A program made the translations under genes and the position numbers. From Psettodes erumei (taxonomy: Eukaryota; Chordata; Actinopteri; Pleuronectiformes; Psettodidae): 64,000 bases of DNA. Shown piece by piece: positions 13,210-23,122 of the stretch; position 1 is the stretch's first letter, and every line of letters starts with the position of its first letter. The stretch spans positions 2,222,001 to 2,286,000 of the forward strand of contig JAFBJZ010000411.1 in the NCBI GenBank assembly GCA_016785225.1, read 5' to 3'. Below the pieces are notes generated by a model. That model ran no database searches. It saw only the letters and a program-made list of their open reading frames with translations, and was not told the origin of the DNA.

Positions 13210-14369
13210 GCAGCTCTCCAGGAAAATAATGCTGACTGAGGAAATACAATGTGGAACTATTTTACAGTCTCGTTGTTCATATGCCTTTTACTAGATTTCA
13301 TTACCTCACTGTTACTTTTCTGCCTCAAACTGTACTTGCAGTAAAGACTCAGTGCAAGGTTCAAAGCTATATTTAACATTTGGTAGAACGTTTTCCATTA
13401 TTAGCACAAACAGCTAAGGCTCTTACATCAACAGCAGTACTATTTGGCATCCACAATAACAGGCAAGAAAATGTGGATCTGAGTTATCTTGAATGTCCAC
13501 CCTGAAAGTATATTTTTGTATTGTTTTTTTTTTGTTTTTTCAAAGGAAAGTACAGCAAATGAAGAATAGTATTGATTTTCACGTCAGGGCCTCCTAAATT
13601 TGATACTCAAAAAAATATATTCACATAGTGGTCCATTGCTTGAATCTGCTGTTGAAGAAAAATGATCAAGGGAAAAAGTGTCCACTCACACTCTATTTTG
13701 CATGACCATCAGTCCAAGCAGAATGGGTGGAAAAATTAGAATATATATATTTTTTGTTATCCTTTACCTCTTGATAAATGCACACAGAATGGTGACTGTG
13801 AAGAAAATGAGTGAGAAGATAAGGAATTAGCTATTACAGATAATTAGATGGACGTGGGTAAACAGAGTGAATATTAGAGGAGATGAAATCAGATTAACAT
13901 GCCTTGTGATCCTTAAGAACCACAGAAAGTGAAGGGTGTCCTGTCTCCAATAACAAGAACTGATTGTTTCTTGGAATTATTGAGTAGATACAGTTAGCTC
14001 TATTTTTATGGATAATTTATGTTTTCCCCCAAAGGATCAGCAAACATCAATGTGAAGTCAACTGGCACTGGACTATTTTGTTTAGGAATGTATCTACATG
14101 TGAGAAAACACTTTCCTGTTGAGATGGAATGGTTCAAATTCAGATATTAAAACTGAAAAAATATATAAGGTTGTGCCATCATTATTATTTGCAGAAGTGA
14201 ATCTGTATTAATATCCTTAATTAAAAGTAGCAGTAGCATAGTTAAAAAAATACTATGATACTAAATATGAAATGTTCTTTGCAGCCAATGCCATCTTTTC
14301 ACAGATTAATAGGTATATGTGTAATCTGTATGTCAGATCATAAAAAAACAAGACATTGCATTGAATAAA
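13210..14369 (+). other. dpagt1: dpagt1 3'UTR with AATAAA at 14364
   Basis: A/T-rich untranslated sequence after the dpagt1 stop. The first clear AATAAA poly(A) signal is at 14364-14369, so the 3'UTR is probably about 1.1-1.2 kb. No ORF of interest. Confidence 0.6.
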
Positions 14370-14972
14370 TACCTTAGATATGTATGAGGTACACAGAACA
14401 TAGGCACTGACGTTTACTTTTATTAAATACCGTCGAAAGTTTCAACGTTAACAACATAACAGACATTGTTTTTCTCATAATTCATATTTTGTATGTAAAA
14501 GCCTAATCTGCAAGTCGCAAAGCAAGCGTAGAGTACAATGAACTGTGTTTGCCTCTGACATGTAGTTACAATACTGCTCTCAAATATTCGAAACTCCGAA
14601 GTGGGATTTTGAAACGGAACAATACACCCGGAACTATTAAATTATTAAGTTTTGTTTCTGGCGAGACTTACATCTGCGCTGCACGCAGCCCGCGTATCTT
14701 CTGATTGGTCTGAACGGCAGCGATGTTTACGTTTTCTCAGTGCCCGTGAACGCCGAACTGTTGAGTCGATGCTGTTTTTCGAGGAAGAAGTTGTCGCTTT
14801 GTTGTGTTTTTTGTCAGAGAGTTTTAGGACAGTGCTTGTAGAGACGTGGTCGGTGTAGGTCGGTGTTTTAGAGACTCTGGTTCCAGTTACCAACCGGCAC
14901 CCGGTGTTAGCTAAGAGCCGGTCGACGGCAGGTGATGGTCAAACGTTAAGCGCTTCAGGCGGACCCGGAGAG
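14370..14972 (+). promoter_or_regulatory. hinfp: hinfp promoter and 5'UTR region
   Basis: 600 bases between the dpagt1 poly(A) signal and the hinfp ATG. From about 14670 base composition rises and CpG becomes common, consistent with a housekeeping promoter and 5'UTR. A frame open from 14904 runs into the hinfp ATG, but the shorter start at 14973 matches the MPP start of mammalian HINFP. A CCGGAAC motif near 14628 resembles an ETS site; this is speculative. Confidence 0.5.
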
Positions 14973-17900
14973 ATGCCTCCCAACAAACGGATCCAGAAGA
15001 AAACGCTAAAATTGGACTGTGAATGGGGCTCGTGTCAGGAGTCGTTCAGTCGGATGGAAAATTTCTGCAAGCATGAGGAGGGTCACCTTAGTGCCTCGAA
15101 CATGGCGGAGGAGGACGAAGAAGAACCAGAAAGTGAGCAGCGTGCTTGCATTTTAATTCTCAGTATCCGCCCATGGCGCATCTCACGTTGAATTGTGCGT
15201 TTAGAGCTGTCGAGGATACAAGAGGGCAGTCCTGATGTAGTGATACACTCAGCTGTCGCTGCACATCGCATTGCAGTGAATTAAGTTAAAGTGTTATTTC
15301 AACAGTAGAAGAAACCGTTGTGACCAAACAGTGTAATGTTCATGTTCAGCGAAGTTTGTGCTCATTGCTTACAGCGGATTTGCAGCTAAATATTAAATGA
15401 GATGACTTTATTTATCTGTATTATCAGAGAACAATTCCTCCACTTGTTCTTTTGCATCTGAACACTCCCAAACTATAGCTTAAAGTTGTCATTTTAGCCA
15501 AATAGTTGCTGCTTCATTTAACATCCAGAGTACTTGTGTGTTGTTTAATGATAGAATTACAACAAGCCCTGAAATAGGTGGTGCCTACTAATGCAAAGCC
15601 TTCTCCCTCTGTGCCAAGGGGAGAGAAACTGCCTGTGGAAAGACTGTGGCTTCTGCTCTGTGGAGGGTCCCGAAGAGTTGCGGCGCCACTTGTTCTTTCA
15701 CTGTTACCACACCAAGCTGAAGCAGCTGGGCCAGCAGGTGCTCAATGCCCAGCCGGAGATTGGCAGCTGCTCCATCGGCTACCACAACCGCAACATCATC
15801 CCTGAGATCCCAGACAATTTTGTCTGCCTTTGGGAGGAATGTGAGGTACAGTCTGCCTGTCTGGGATACAGTGACTTGAGCTCAGAGTTCACACAGATAG
15901 AAGGAAGGATTTCTTCCTGTTAAATGTTGCTAAGCTCTACTTCGACTTCCACCTGTGTATTTATATGTACTCTTCATATTTGTTCAAGCAACCACCATAT
16001 GAAAACCCTGAGTGGTTCTACCGCCACGTGGAGATGCATAGCCTGTGCATAGATATACCAGCGGGAGACTGTGAATTCCCAATACGCTGTGGATGGAAAG
16101 GTAAATAATCTAAAGTGGTCTGTCAGAATGCATTTACAGTGAAAGAGGTTTTAAAAAGATGGACAACTAATACAAGTGATATGAGGCTGTTGAGTTCCGG
16201 TTCTGCGTTTGTCGCTCTCCAGATTGCGAAGCCACTGCCAAGGGGCGTCCTAAGCTGCGGGAGCATCTGCGCAGCCACACCCAGGAGAAGGTCGTGGCCT
16301 GTCCGGGCTGTGGTGGGATGTACGCCAGCAACACCAAGTTGTTTGACCACATCATACGACAGAGCGCCATGGAAGGTAAAAAAAAAAAAAGAACCCAGAA
16401 TTAGGAACGGCAAGATTAATGAGGGTTTGCGAGTTCTTCAGGTTTAAACTGTAACGCGCTTGCTTCGTGTTCTTGTCTGTGTCGTAGGTCAGAGGTTCCA
16501 GTGTTCTCACTGTTCCAAACGTTTTGCAACAGAAAGACTGCTGAGAGACCACATGAGAACCCACGGTCAGTTCCACGCTTCTAACGCTTCTTCAGCATTA
16601 CCAGTCATCACCACAGTTCCCATTAACTTAAACAAATTGTGGAGACTTGGAAAATAAAAAATCACAGTTTGTGCCACCAGGGACCATTTCCCAAACTGGT
16701 ACAGTTTCAGTCACCATTCAGCCACTTTTAACTGCTGTATATATTTTATATATTTGCCTGAATTTGATTATTTGCAAACAGTAACCCCTGGAAATGTGAA
16801 AAAAATAAATTAATTAGTAATTAACACTACATTACTGAATACATGGTCACGGATGACTTGCAATGCCTTTGTGGGCTTTTTGACCACCAGGGGGCCACGG
16901 ACCACCAGTTGGAAACCCCTGTTCTAGCCCAATGAATGCTGTTAGCAGTTCACATCCCAGAAAAAAAAATAACCGGGATAAATGTCTTTGTTATTATTGC
17001 AACAGTGTCATGTTTAAAAATTTCATTAGGATTTCTTGGCTTGATACAAGCACAAGTAAAAATAGGACTTTGTAATGTCTATTTTTGACCAACTCGCCCT
17101 GTCACACTCTTTGGTGAAGTCCGCTGCTGTATTATTTCATCTCACCTCCGGTTTGTCTTTTTCTTTTCCATGCAGTGAGCCACTACAAATGCCCGCTCTG
17201 CGACATGACCTGCCCGTCACCCTCGTCGCTGCGCAACCACATCAAGTTCCGCCACAGTAACGAGAAGCCCTACAGCTGTGAATACTGCGAGTACAGGTAT
17301 CGCATCCCCCGGAGCTGCGGCAGCGCCGAGCGACGAGGAGACTTGTGACACGCACTTGCATCAAAATTGACTCCTCCTTGTATTGCCAGCTGTAAGAATC
17401 TGATTGACCTGCGCAAGCACCTGGACAGCCACAGCAGCGAGCCGGCGTTCCACTGTGACGTTCCTGGCTGCGGTTTCACCTCTCGTACCCCCGGCACCAT
17501 GAAGATTCACCACAAAAGGGAGCATGAGGTAAAAGGGGTTTGGGGACTTTTAAATAACTGCTGACTTGCCCTCTTTTTTTGAGCAACTTTTAATATTATT
17601 TGTTGGTGTGCCGTGCTTCCCTTTTCGTAATCAGGGGAGTTTCATCGCTCGCTACAAATGCCACGTGTGCGGTCAGTGCTTCACCAGAGGTAACAACTTA
17701 ACAGTTCATCTTCATAAAAAGCACCAATTCAAATGGCCCTCTGGACACCCCAGGTTCAGGTAAGTCTTGCTTCGTTCCATCCAGGAGTGCTGCCTCTGAC
17801 ATGTGTGTAGTATGGTGGTACTGATGACACTGTTTGCCAATCCCTCAGGTACAAGGAGCACGAAGACGGCTTCTTGCGGCTGCAGCTGATTCGCTACGAG

Positions 17901-18200
17901 AGCGTGGAGCTGACCGAGCAGCTGATGAGGGAAAGACAAAACAGGCAGGCGGAGGAGGAGGAGGACGGGGGCGGCCAGTCCGAGGGGCAGGAGCTGGAGG
18001 AAGAGTCGGCCGGTGTAGCGCCTTCCGAGTTGCAGGTGGAGCTGAGGGGGGTGCTGCTGGAGGAGCAGGGGGCCGAGGAGCGCGGCCAGGAAGAGGGCAC
18101 GTCGTGCGTTGTGGCCGGAGGTCTGTCGCAGGCAGAGGAGCACTCAGCCATGGTGCAGGTCAAGGATGCTGCTCAGCATGAAGGAATGCAGGTGGTCTGA
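14973..18200 (+). CDS. hinfp: Histone H4 transcription factor (HiNF-P), C2H2 zinc-finger protein
   Basis: Nuclear factor that binds histone H4 gene promoters and drives H4 transcription at the G1/S transition with NPAT (family knowledge). Nine exons: 14973-15132, 15619-15845, 15989-16100, 16223-16375, 16488-16565, 17176-17296, 17390-17528, 17635-17759 and 17849-18200, 488 residues (human about 517). Nine C2H2-type fingers can be read in order, the first few atypical (CEWGSC, CLWKDC, CLWEEC), the later ones classical: FQCSHCSKRFATERLLRDHM, YKCPLCDM, SCKNLIDLRKHLDSH and CHVCGQCFTRGNNLTVHL. The conserved block [20 protein letters not shown] crosses the last intron. After it comes a Glu-rich acidic tail of about 90 residues ending in QVV, close to the human QMV end. 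The start of exon 2 is placed after a pyrimidine tract at 15600-15618, which restores the frame. Confidence 0.96.
16680..16925. repeat. Probable old interspersed repeat in hinfp intron 5
   Basis: The segment near 16860-16925 ('ccaccagggggccacgg' followed by 'accagttggaaacccctg') reads like a degraded dispersed repeat of a type common in vertebrate introns. Assignment is from pattern memory. It includes a CTCF-like core at 16884-16899. Confidence 0.35.
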
Positions 18201-18721
18201 CCACCACAACAGTTCCTCATACATGTCATCAACAAGAGAAGACATTTGGTAGTCAGCTGTGCTGTTAGACAGATAAATGGTGAATGTATGAAAACTCTTT
18301 CTGACCATTTCATGAAGGCTGGTAAAGAGATGCGGCTTAGATTTTAAGAGTAAAGTGAGGCACTTGATGACAAAGTAAACCATCTAATCGAACAGACACA
18401 TACTTCATGATCTTGACTATAAGCCTATATTAGGTAAGACTTTTTTAATGTGTTTTGTTTGCTAATATTGGACTTGTGGACAACCTGTTTGTTTTTTACA
18501 ATGCGTTGCACTGCCTAACGGTCAGTCCTTCTCTTTTAGACAAGGAAAGCTGTCCAAACGTCAGAAATACATCAGCCCCACCTTTTGAAGGTTAAGGATG
18601 AGTGAAGTATATGCTAATGTGGCGTAATGATTATAATAATGTGTGAAATCCAGCATTGAGGGACTACCTCATCAGCTTGAACAGTGTATTTTTTTGAAAC
18701 TTAATCTACAACTTGAATAAA
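18201..18721 (+). other. hinfp: hinfp 3'UTR with AATAAA at 18716
   Basis: Untranslated sequence after the hinfp stop; a clear AATAAA is at 18716-18721. No ORF of interest. The remaining 18722-19413 stretch is the spacer and presumed promoter of the sushi gene. Confidence 0.75.
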
Positions 18722-19413
18722 CTTGTGACATGAAATGTTTTTGAAAATCACATTAAAGATAGTTGGATTTTTTAGAAATTATTCATAGTAGGATGTTTTT
18801 CTATACGTGTTCCGCATTATTTTTCTTACTGCAAAATATAACTTATGTTATAATGTTTTTGCCCCAATGGCAAAACACCTCTGGATAGACTATATGATGG
18901 ATTGGATGAGTATTTTTTTCCCTGTTTTGATAAAAGCATATCACTTTACACCTGGAAATTGTGTATATACTGCATATCTTATCACTCTACTACTTAAAGG
19001 TACTTACTATAAGTGCTGGGCTTGCAAATAGTCAGAGAGCAAATTGAATGCGTCGAATAACCCCACAGCTGGCAGCGGCCCTCATCCCCTTTTTTTCCTT
19101 TGATTTTATCAAGTCGCTGGTGAGTCGGTGAATTGAATCATGCCAAATCTTTGCCAAAGCCGTGAGTCCAGTCACAGCATGATTTGCAGCATGTAGTGGC
19201 ATTAGCTCTGTGTAGAAGATTAGGCAGCACACAGAGCTTAGTTTAAGTGTTACTTACCGCTCTCCAGTTCCTCATTCTACACTCAGGGGACTCGGCTCTA
19301 ATGGCTTCATGTCTGTTGACTTTGCAAGGATGATGATGTATCGTGAAAAGTTGCTGGTCACTTCCCAGATGCAGGTTTTCCACAGGGACTGACTGCATCA
19401 CAAGCTGGGCACC
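18722..19413 (+). promoter_or_regulatory. Spacer and presumed promoter of the sushi gene
   Basis: 692 bases between the hinfp poly(A) signal and the sushi-gene ATG. A/T-rich on the left, more mixed from about 19040. No motif I would call with confidence. Confidence 0.4.
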
Positions 19414-20658
19414 ATGAGGTTTCACATGCTGCTGCTGTTGTCATTGTTTGGGTCCCTCCGGAGAGGAATTTGTCAGTTCCCTGAATGGATTGGGGAGGTG
19501 GAAGGTAGTGGTAAGATCTCCTATAACGTTATTATAATGTTTTATCTATTTAATCTATTTTTTATGGTCATGGGACAAGGTTCACTACGTAGTGTGAGCT
19601 ATTATCGATCACTGTAAAACAATAAAATTTTTCTTAATATTGGCCTTTTTCCAGTTTGTGTTTTGCATGGCAAAAAACCCTGGAAACCACTGATTTGTTG
19701 TTGTTTTTCTGTCGATTATATGGATGTTTGACCAGCTCTGGTGAGTGAAGAAGCTACTTTAAGGTGTTTTTTTTCTCTAGGTCAGCCAGAGTGGATTCCC
19801 CAACCGGATTTCATCGACGACACGTACTGGTCCGGGTCGGCGCCCCTCTGTTTAGGAGGCTGTAAGGCGAGGCACCAGGAGCTGAGAAGAGATCGCTGTG
19901 GAGACTCGAGCTGCTGCTGGCTTGGCTACAAATCCCTGTGCAGAGGTAAGACGTACACCACAACTGTGACTGACCTTCTGATGACATTTGTGGAACCATC
20001 AGAGAACCTGTTTGCTTTGCCATTCTGTGGCAGTGAACTGTGGGCGCCCAGATGTGGACTATAATGGTGTAGTTTTCGGTAACGACTGGTGGGTGGGCTC
20101 TGCGGTGAGCTATTCCTGCCGCTCGGGCTTCATGCTGGTGGGAAATCCTACCAGATATTGCCAGCCTAATGGAGTCTGGACTCCAAAACCTACCTGCCTC
20201 CGTAAGTAAACGCCGACCACAGTGACAGAGAGATTTTATGACCCCTTTCAGCGCACCGTATGATTTACTGTCTGTCTTACAGGAATGTGTCAGCAGGGAC
20301 GTATTGAAATAAGTGAAAGGGAACTGAATGGGACCTGCAACTCCACCTGTGCGTTCAAGAGCTACTTCGGCCCACCCAAACAAGGCTGCACGCGCATAGA
20401 TAACTGCAAGAAGAAGGAGACCGGCTGGAAGCGGTTCTTTGCCCAATGTGTCCCCTGCATTTGCGACTGCGCTTTATCATGCGGTGAGTAGCTTCCTCGG
20501 GCATAACAGATGAACTCGTTGAACTCATGCAATGTGAGCACAGTGCAGTGTTGTCTCACTGCAAATACACCTGAATGTGGTTAATTATTGCTTTGAACTT
20601 TGAGCATGATTTTGCAAACAACACTCTTGTGTTTTCGTTTTTAGCATCTGCAGGCTAA
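19414..20658 (+). CDS. Secreted sushi (CCP) domain protein with two cysteine-rich flanks; function unknown
   Basis: Not recognised by name. Five exons: 19414-19510, 19781-19945, 20034-20201, 20283-20483 and 20645-20658 (last exon four codons with the stop), 214 residues, all introns phase 1, as is usual for shuffled extracellular modules. Residues 1-20 are a signal peptide (hydrophobic LLLLSLFGSL core). Residues about 33-87 form a module with six cysteines, including CLGGC and SCCWLGYKSLC. Residues 90-142 are a complete CCP domain with four cysteines and the usual Gly, Trp and Pro positions (NCGRP...YSC...YCQPNGVWTPKPTC). Residues 146-end carry ten cysteines with two N-glycosylation sequons (NGT at 159, NST at 163) and the end VPCICDCALSC. 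No membrane segment or GPI tail is visible, so it should be secreted. It could relate to complement-control-like or fish lineage-specific proteins; I assign no function. Confidence 0.85.
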
Positions 20659-21592
20659 AACATGGGGAAAACACTATGTTGACTGTACAATGAGACATCA
20701 GGTGAAGAAGAAATACACAGACGACTTTGCACCGCAGAGTCACACTATGTTATTGCGTGGAAACCTGGATATTTAATATCTTTGACACACTGAAGCCACC
20801 TATTTCTCCCTGGTATCGGTACGCAGGATTTAACACTATGACAAGAGGATTTCAGTGGGGCAGGTTTGGATCCCTCCAAATCAGTGGTAAACTGAGCAAA
20901 GCACAACTCCTAAACTCATCTGTGTGATGTAGGGTGGTGAGAGAGTCAGAAAAGTAAGGTGAATTTTTACTCATTTAACACAAGAGGCCGGTCAGCCGTG
21001 GATCAAATCATTATTTGATGATTTGATTTGACTTAAAATTAAAAATATATATGTTACCTGAATTGCCAGATGGAGAGATCTGCTTTTGATAAGAATCTAA
21101 AATGGAAAGGCAAGCTAAAGGATTTGGTAGCTCAGCTGGCATTCTCTGGTTGACCGAATGACTCTCATATGAATACATATATGGAGACTGCTGTAATTTT
21201 TGAACATACTTTACATTTATTAATGCATGTCTATAAACACCTTTGTGTTTCTAAGAGAAAGAGAGAAATGAAGGCAAAGAAAAGGAGAGAGGGATGTGAA
21301 ACCTCAGAGATTATTTCTCCTCCCCTCAGTCCATCTGTCCTGGAGGAAGCTGAAACCTTAATCTTGTTACAAAGGGAGGAGCTTTGGTCAGAGAGTTCAG
21401 GAGTTAACACAACAAGTGCAGTAGAACTTGCAAGCAAGCTATTTCTACTGGTATTATAGTATGTAAACCTTTTATTATTTAAAGAATGAAAATGACACAA
21501 AATATCTCTTTCGTTGTGAAATCAAATCTTTATTTTATATAGCTGGAATATGTAAATGTGAAATGATGTCTGGTGCATTTGAAAGTAATAAA
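20659..21592 (+). other. Sushi gene 3'UTR with AATAAA at 21587
   Basis: Follows the stop at 20658. The first good plus-strand poly(A) signal is AATAAA at 21587-21592. The end of this UTR probably overlaps the 3' end of the opposing transcobalamin-like gene. Confidence 0.55.
21529..21534 (-). terminator. Candidate poly(A) signal of the transcobalamin-beta-like gene
   Basis: TTTATT on the plus strand reads AATAAA on the minus strand, about 590 bases downstream of the stop. Nearer alternatives exist at about 21899 and 21984, so the actual site is uncertain. Confidence 0.4.
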
Positions 21593-22126
21593 AAGAGGAA
21601 GAAAGAAAAGCGGGCCGAGTTTTAACTCAAGCAATCAACAGAGGAACATTTTCTGTGAAGATTGAGAAGCATCCACACACTTTCTTTATAATAGATCTTG
21701 TGACTACACCCTAAACATTTTTAAAGTAGTAAAAAAGAAGTTAAAACTGTCTTAGAAAACTATGAAAATGACACAAGGATTCTGTCCAATCACAAAATGT
21801 AAATAAATGTTATGGATACTTTTCTACTAGTTTCGCTCTTTCATCATTTGCTCTTATGTTTGATGAAAAATACGAAGCACAAACTCACTTGGATTATATT
21901 TTATTTTTTACTGTTTTTTTTTTTTTTTTTTGCTTTTTGATAGACAGCACTCATCCTGAAAACCACCAGATGTTGCTATTTAGTTTATTCTCCCTTGCAG
22001 CGGACATTTAGCACACGGAAACTGGATATTTCAGGGAGAGCCATAAATGCAAAAATGAAAAATAAAAACCATGTGATTCTCTTCCGAATCTCACCCCGCA
22101 GCCCTTCTGCTGATAAATGCACATCA

Positions 22127-23122
22127 TCAGCGTTGGGCCCATTTGCTGAACCTTAGGATGATGTGTTCATTTGCAGTCGGTTTATAGCAGCCAATTCCTG
22201 TGAAAAAGGGGACATGTCTGGATCAGACATGATATGATACCTGAGTTCCTACGTAAACACAGATTCTGTGCTGCTCAGTTGATACAGTGTTCTTGCAGCA
22301 ATAGCAATTACAGATTAATTATGTGGTATCGCTGCCTGCTCCAAAAAAAAAAAACATGGATATTGAGTACTGTTAGTCACTACAGCACAGTTTTAGAATG
22401 ATCACATGACAAAACACTGTGGGGCGATAAGGAAAAGAATAACCAATTCTCCTGCCTCATTACAGCTCATTAACGCCTCCTCAGATACGTTGTATTGAAA
22501 CTCTGGGAGGAATACTCACCGACATTCAGCCTGCTATACTCTCCTGAGCTTTCTGACAGGATCTCCCAGTATGTCTGCTCCTGCTCATTGCCAGCTACTC
22601 CATTCACACTCTCCAGGAATGGGCCAAAGTCTGGGTCCTCCTTCACGGTGAACCTGGCAACACACAGAGTCGGGACATGTGTCTGGGCAATCGTTAACTC
22701 AAATATGTGGGAGAAGAGGCTGAGCCACCTTTGACAATAAAGGATGGGATTCAGAGATATTAAAGGAGATGTCATGGGTGGTCTTACTTGAAGTCCTGCT
22801 GTGATTCCTGTAGTCTCCTCAGAACACCGAGCAGCACTCCTCCCTCTACCGCAGAGCTGGTAAAGGACTCAGGAGTGATGTTAGACAGGTCATTCTCCAC
22901 AGACAGTCTAACTGGAAGAGCCACTGGATCTGCACAACACATGATATTTAGTTAAAGTCTTGCTTTACATGATACACACACACACACACACACACACACA
23001 AGTGAGTCCTTCAATATCATATTCCTGGATTCCATTCTAAATTCACCTTTGTTTGTGAGAGTTCCTTGTATCAGCAACAGAAGAAAGCCCACGGAGAGCA
23101 GAGTAGTTGTGCTGAGTGACAT
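22127..23122 (-). CDS. tcnb: Transcobalamin beta-domain-only protein (vitamin B12 binding)
   Basis: Predicted secreted cobalamin-binding protein. Four exons on the minus strand: 23047-23122, 22788-22929, 22520-22653 and 22127-22197, 140 residues. Residues 1-23 are a signal peptide. Residues about 26-140 match the C-terminal beta (DUF4430-type) domain of transcobalamin and intrinsic factor: FGPFLESVNGVAGNEQEQ, then TYWEIL, RLNVGIGCYKP and NEHIILRFSKW. One sequon, NIT, lies at 42. The large N-terminal alpha-barrel domain of full transcobalamins (about 300 residues) is absent, and exon 1 encodes only the signal peptide, so this is a real short form and not a truncation of the model. Zebrafish genes tcnba and tcnbb have this architecture and bind B12, to my knowledge; which paralogue this is cannot be decided here. 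It is convergent with the sushi gene. Confidence 0.88.
22974..23000. repeat. CA microsatellite in transcobalamin-like intron 1
   Basis: Pure AC run of about 27 bases in the first intron of the transcobalamin-beta-like gene, close to both exons. Confidence 0.95.

Noticed and set aside
14904..14972. Longer N-terminus for hinfp from an upstream ATG
   Set aside because: The ATG at 14973 gives the MPP start of mammalian HINFP; the upstream extension is UTR-like and not conserved in memory of the family.
19811..20446. 211-codon open frame on the minus strand
   Set aside because: It lies opposite sushi-gene exons 2-4, whose splice sites, phase and CCP domain are clear. The antisense frame has no recognisable domain.
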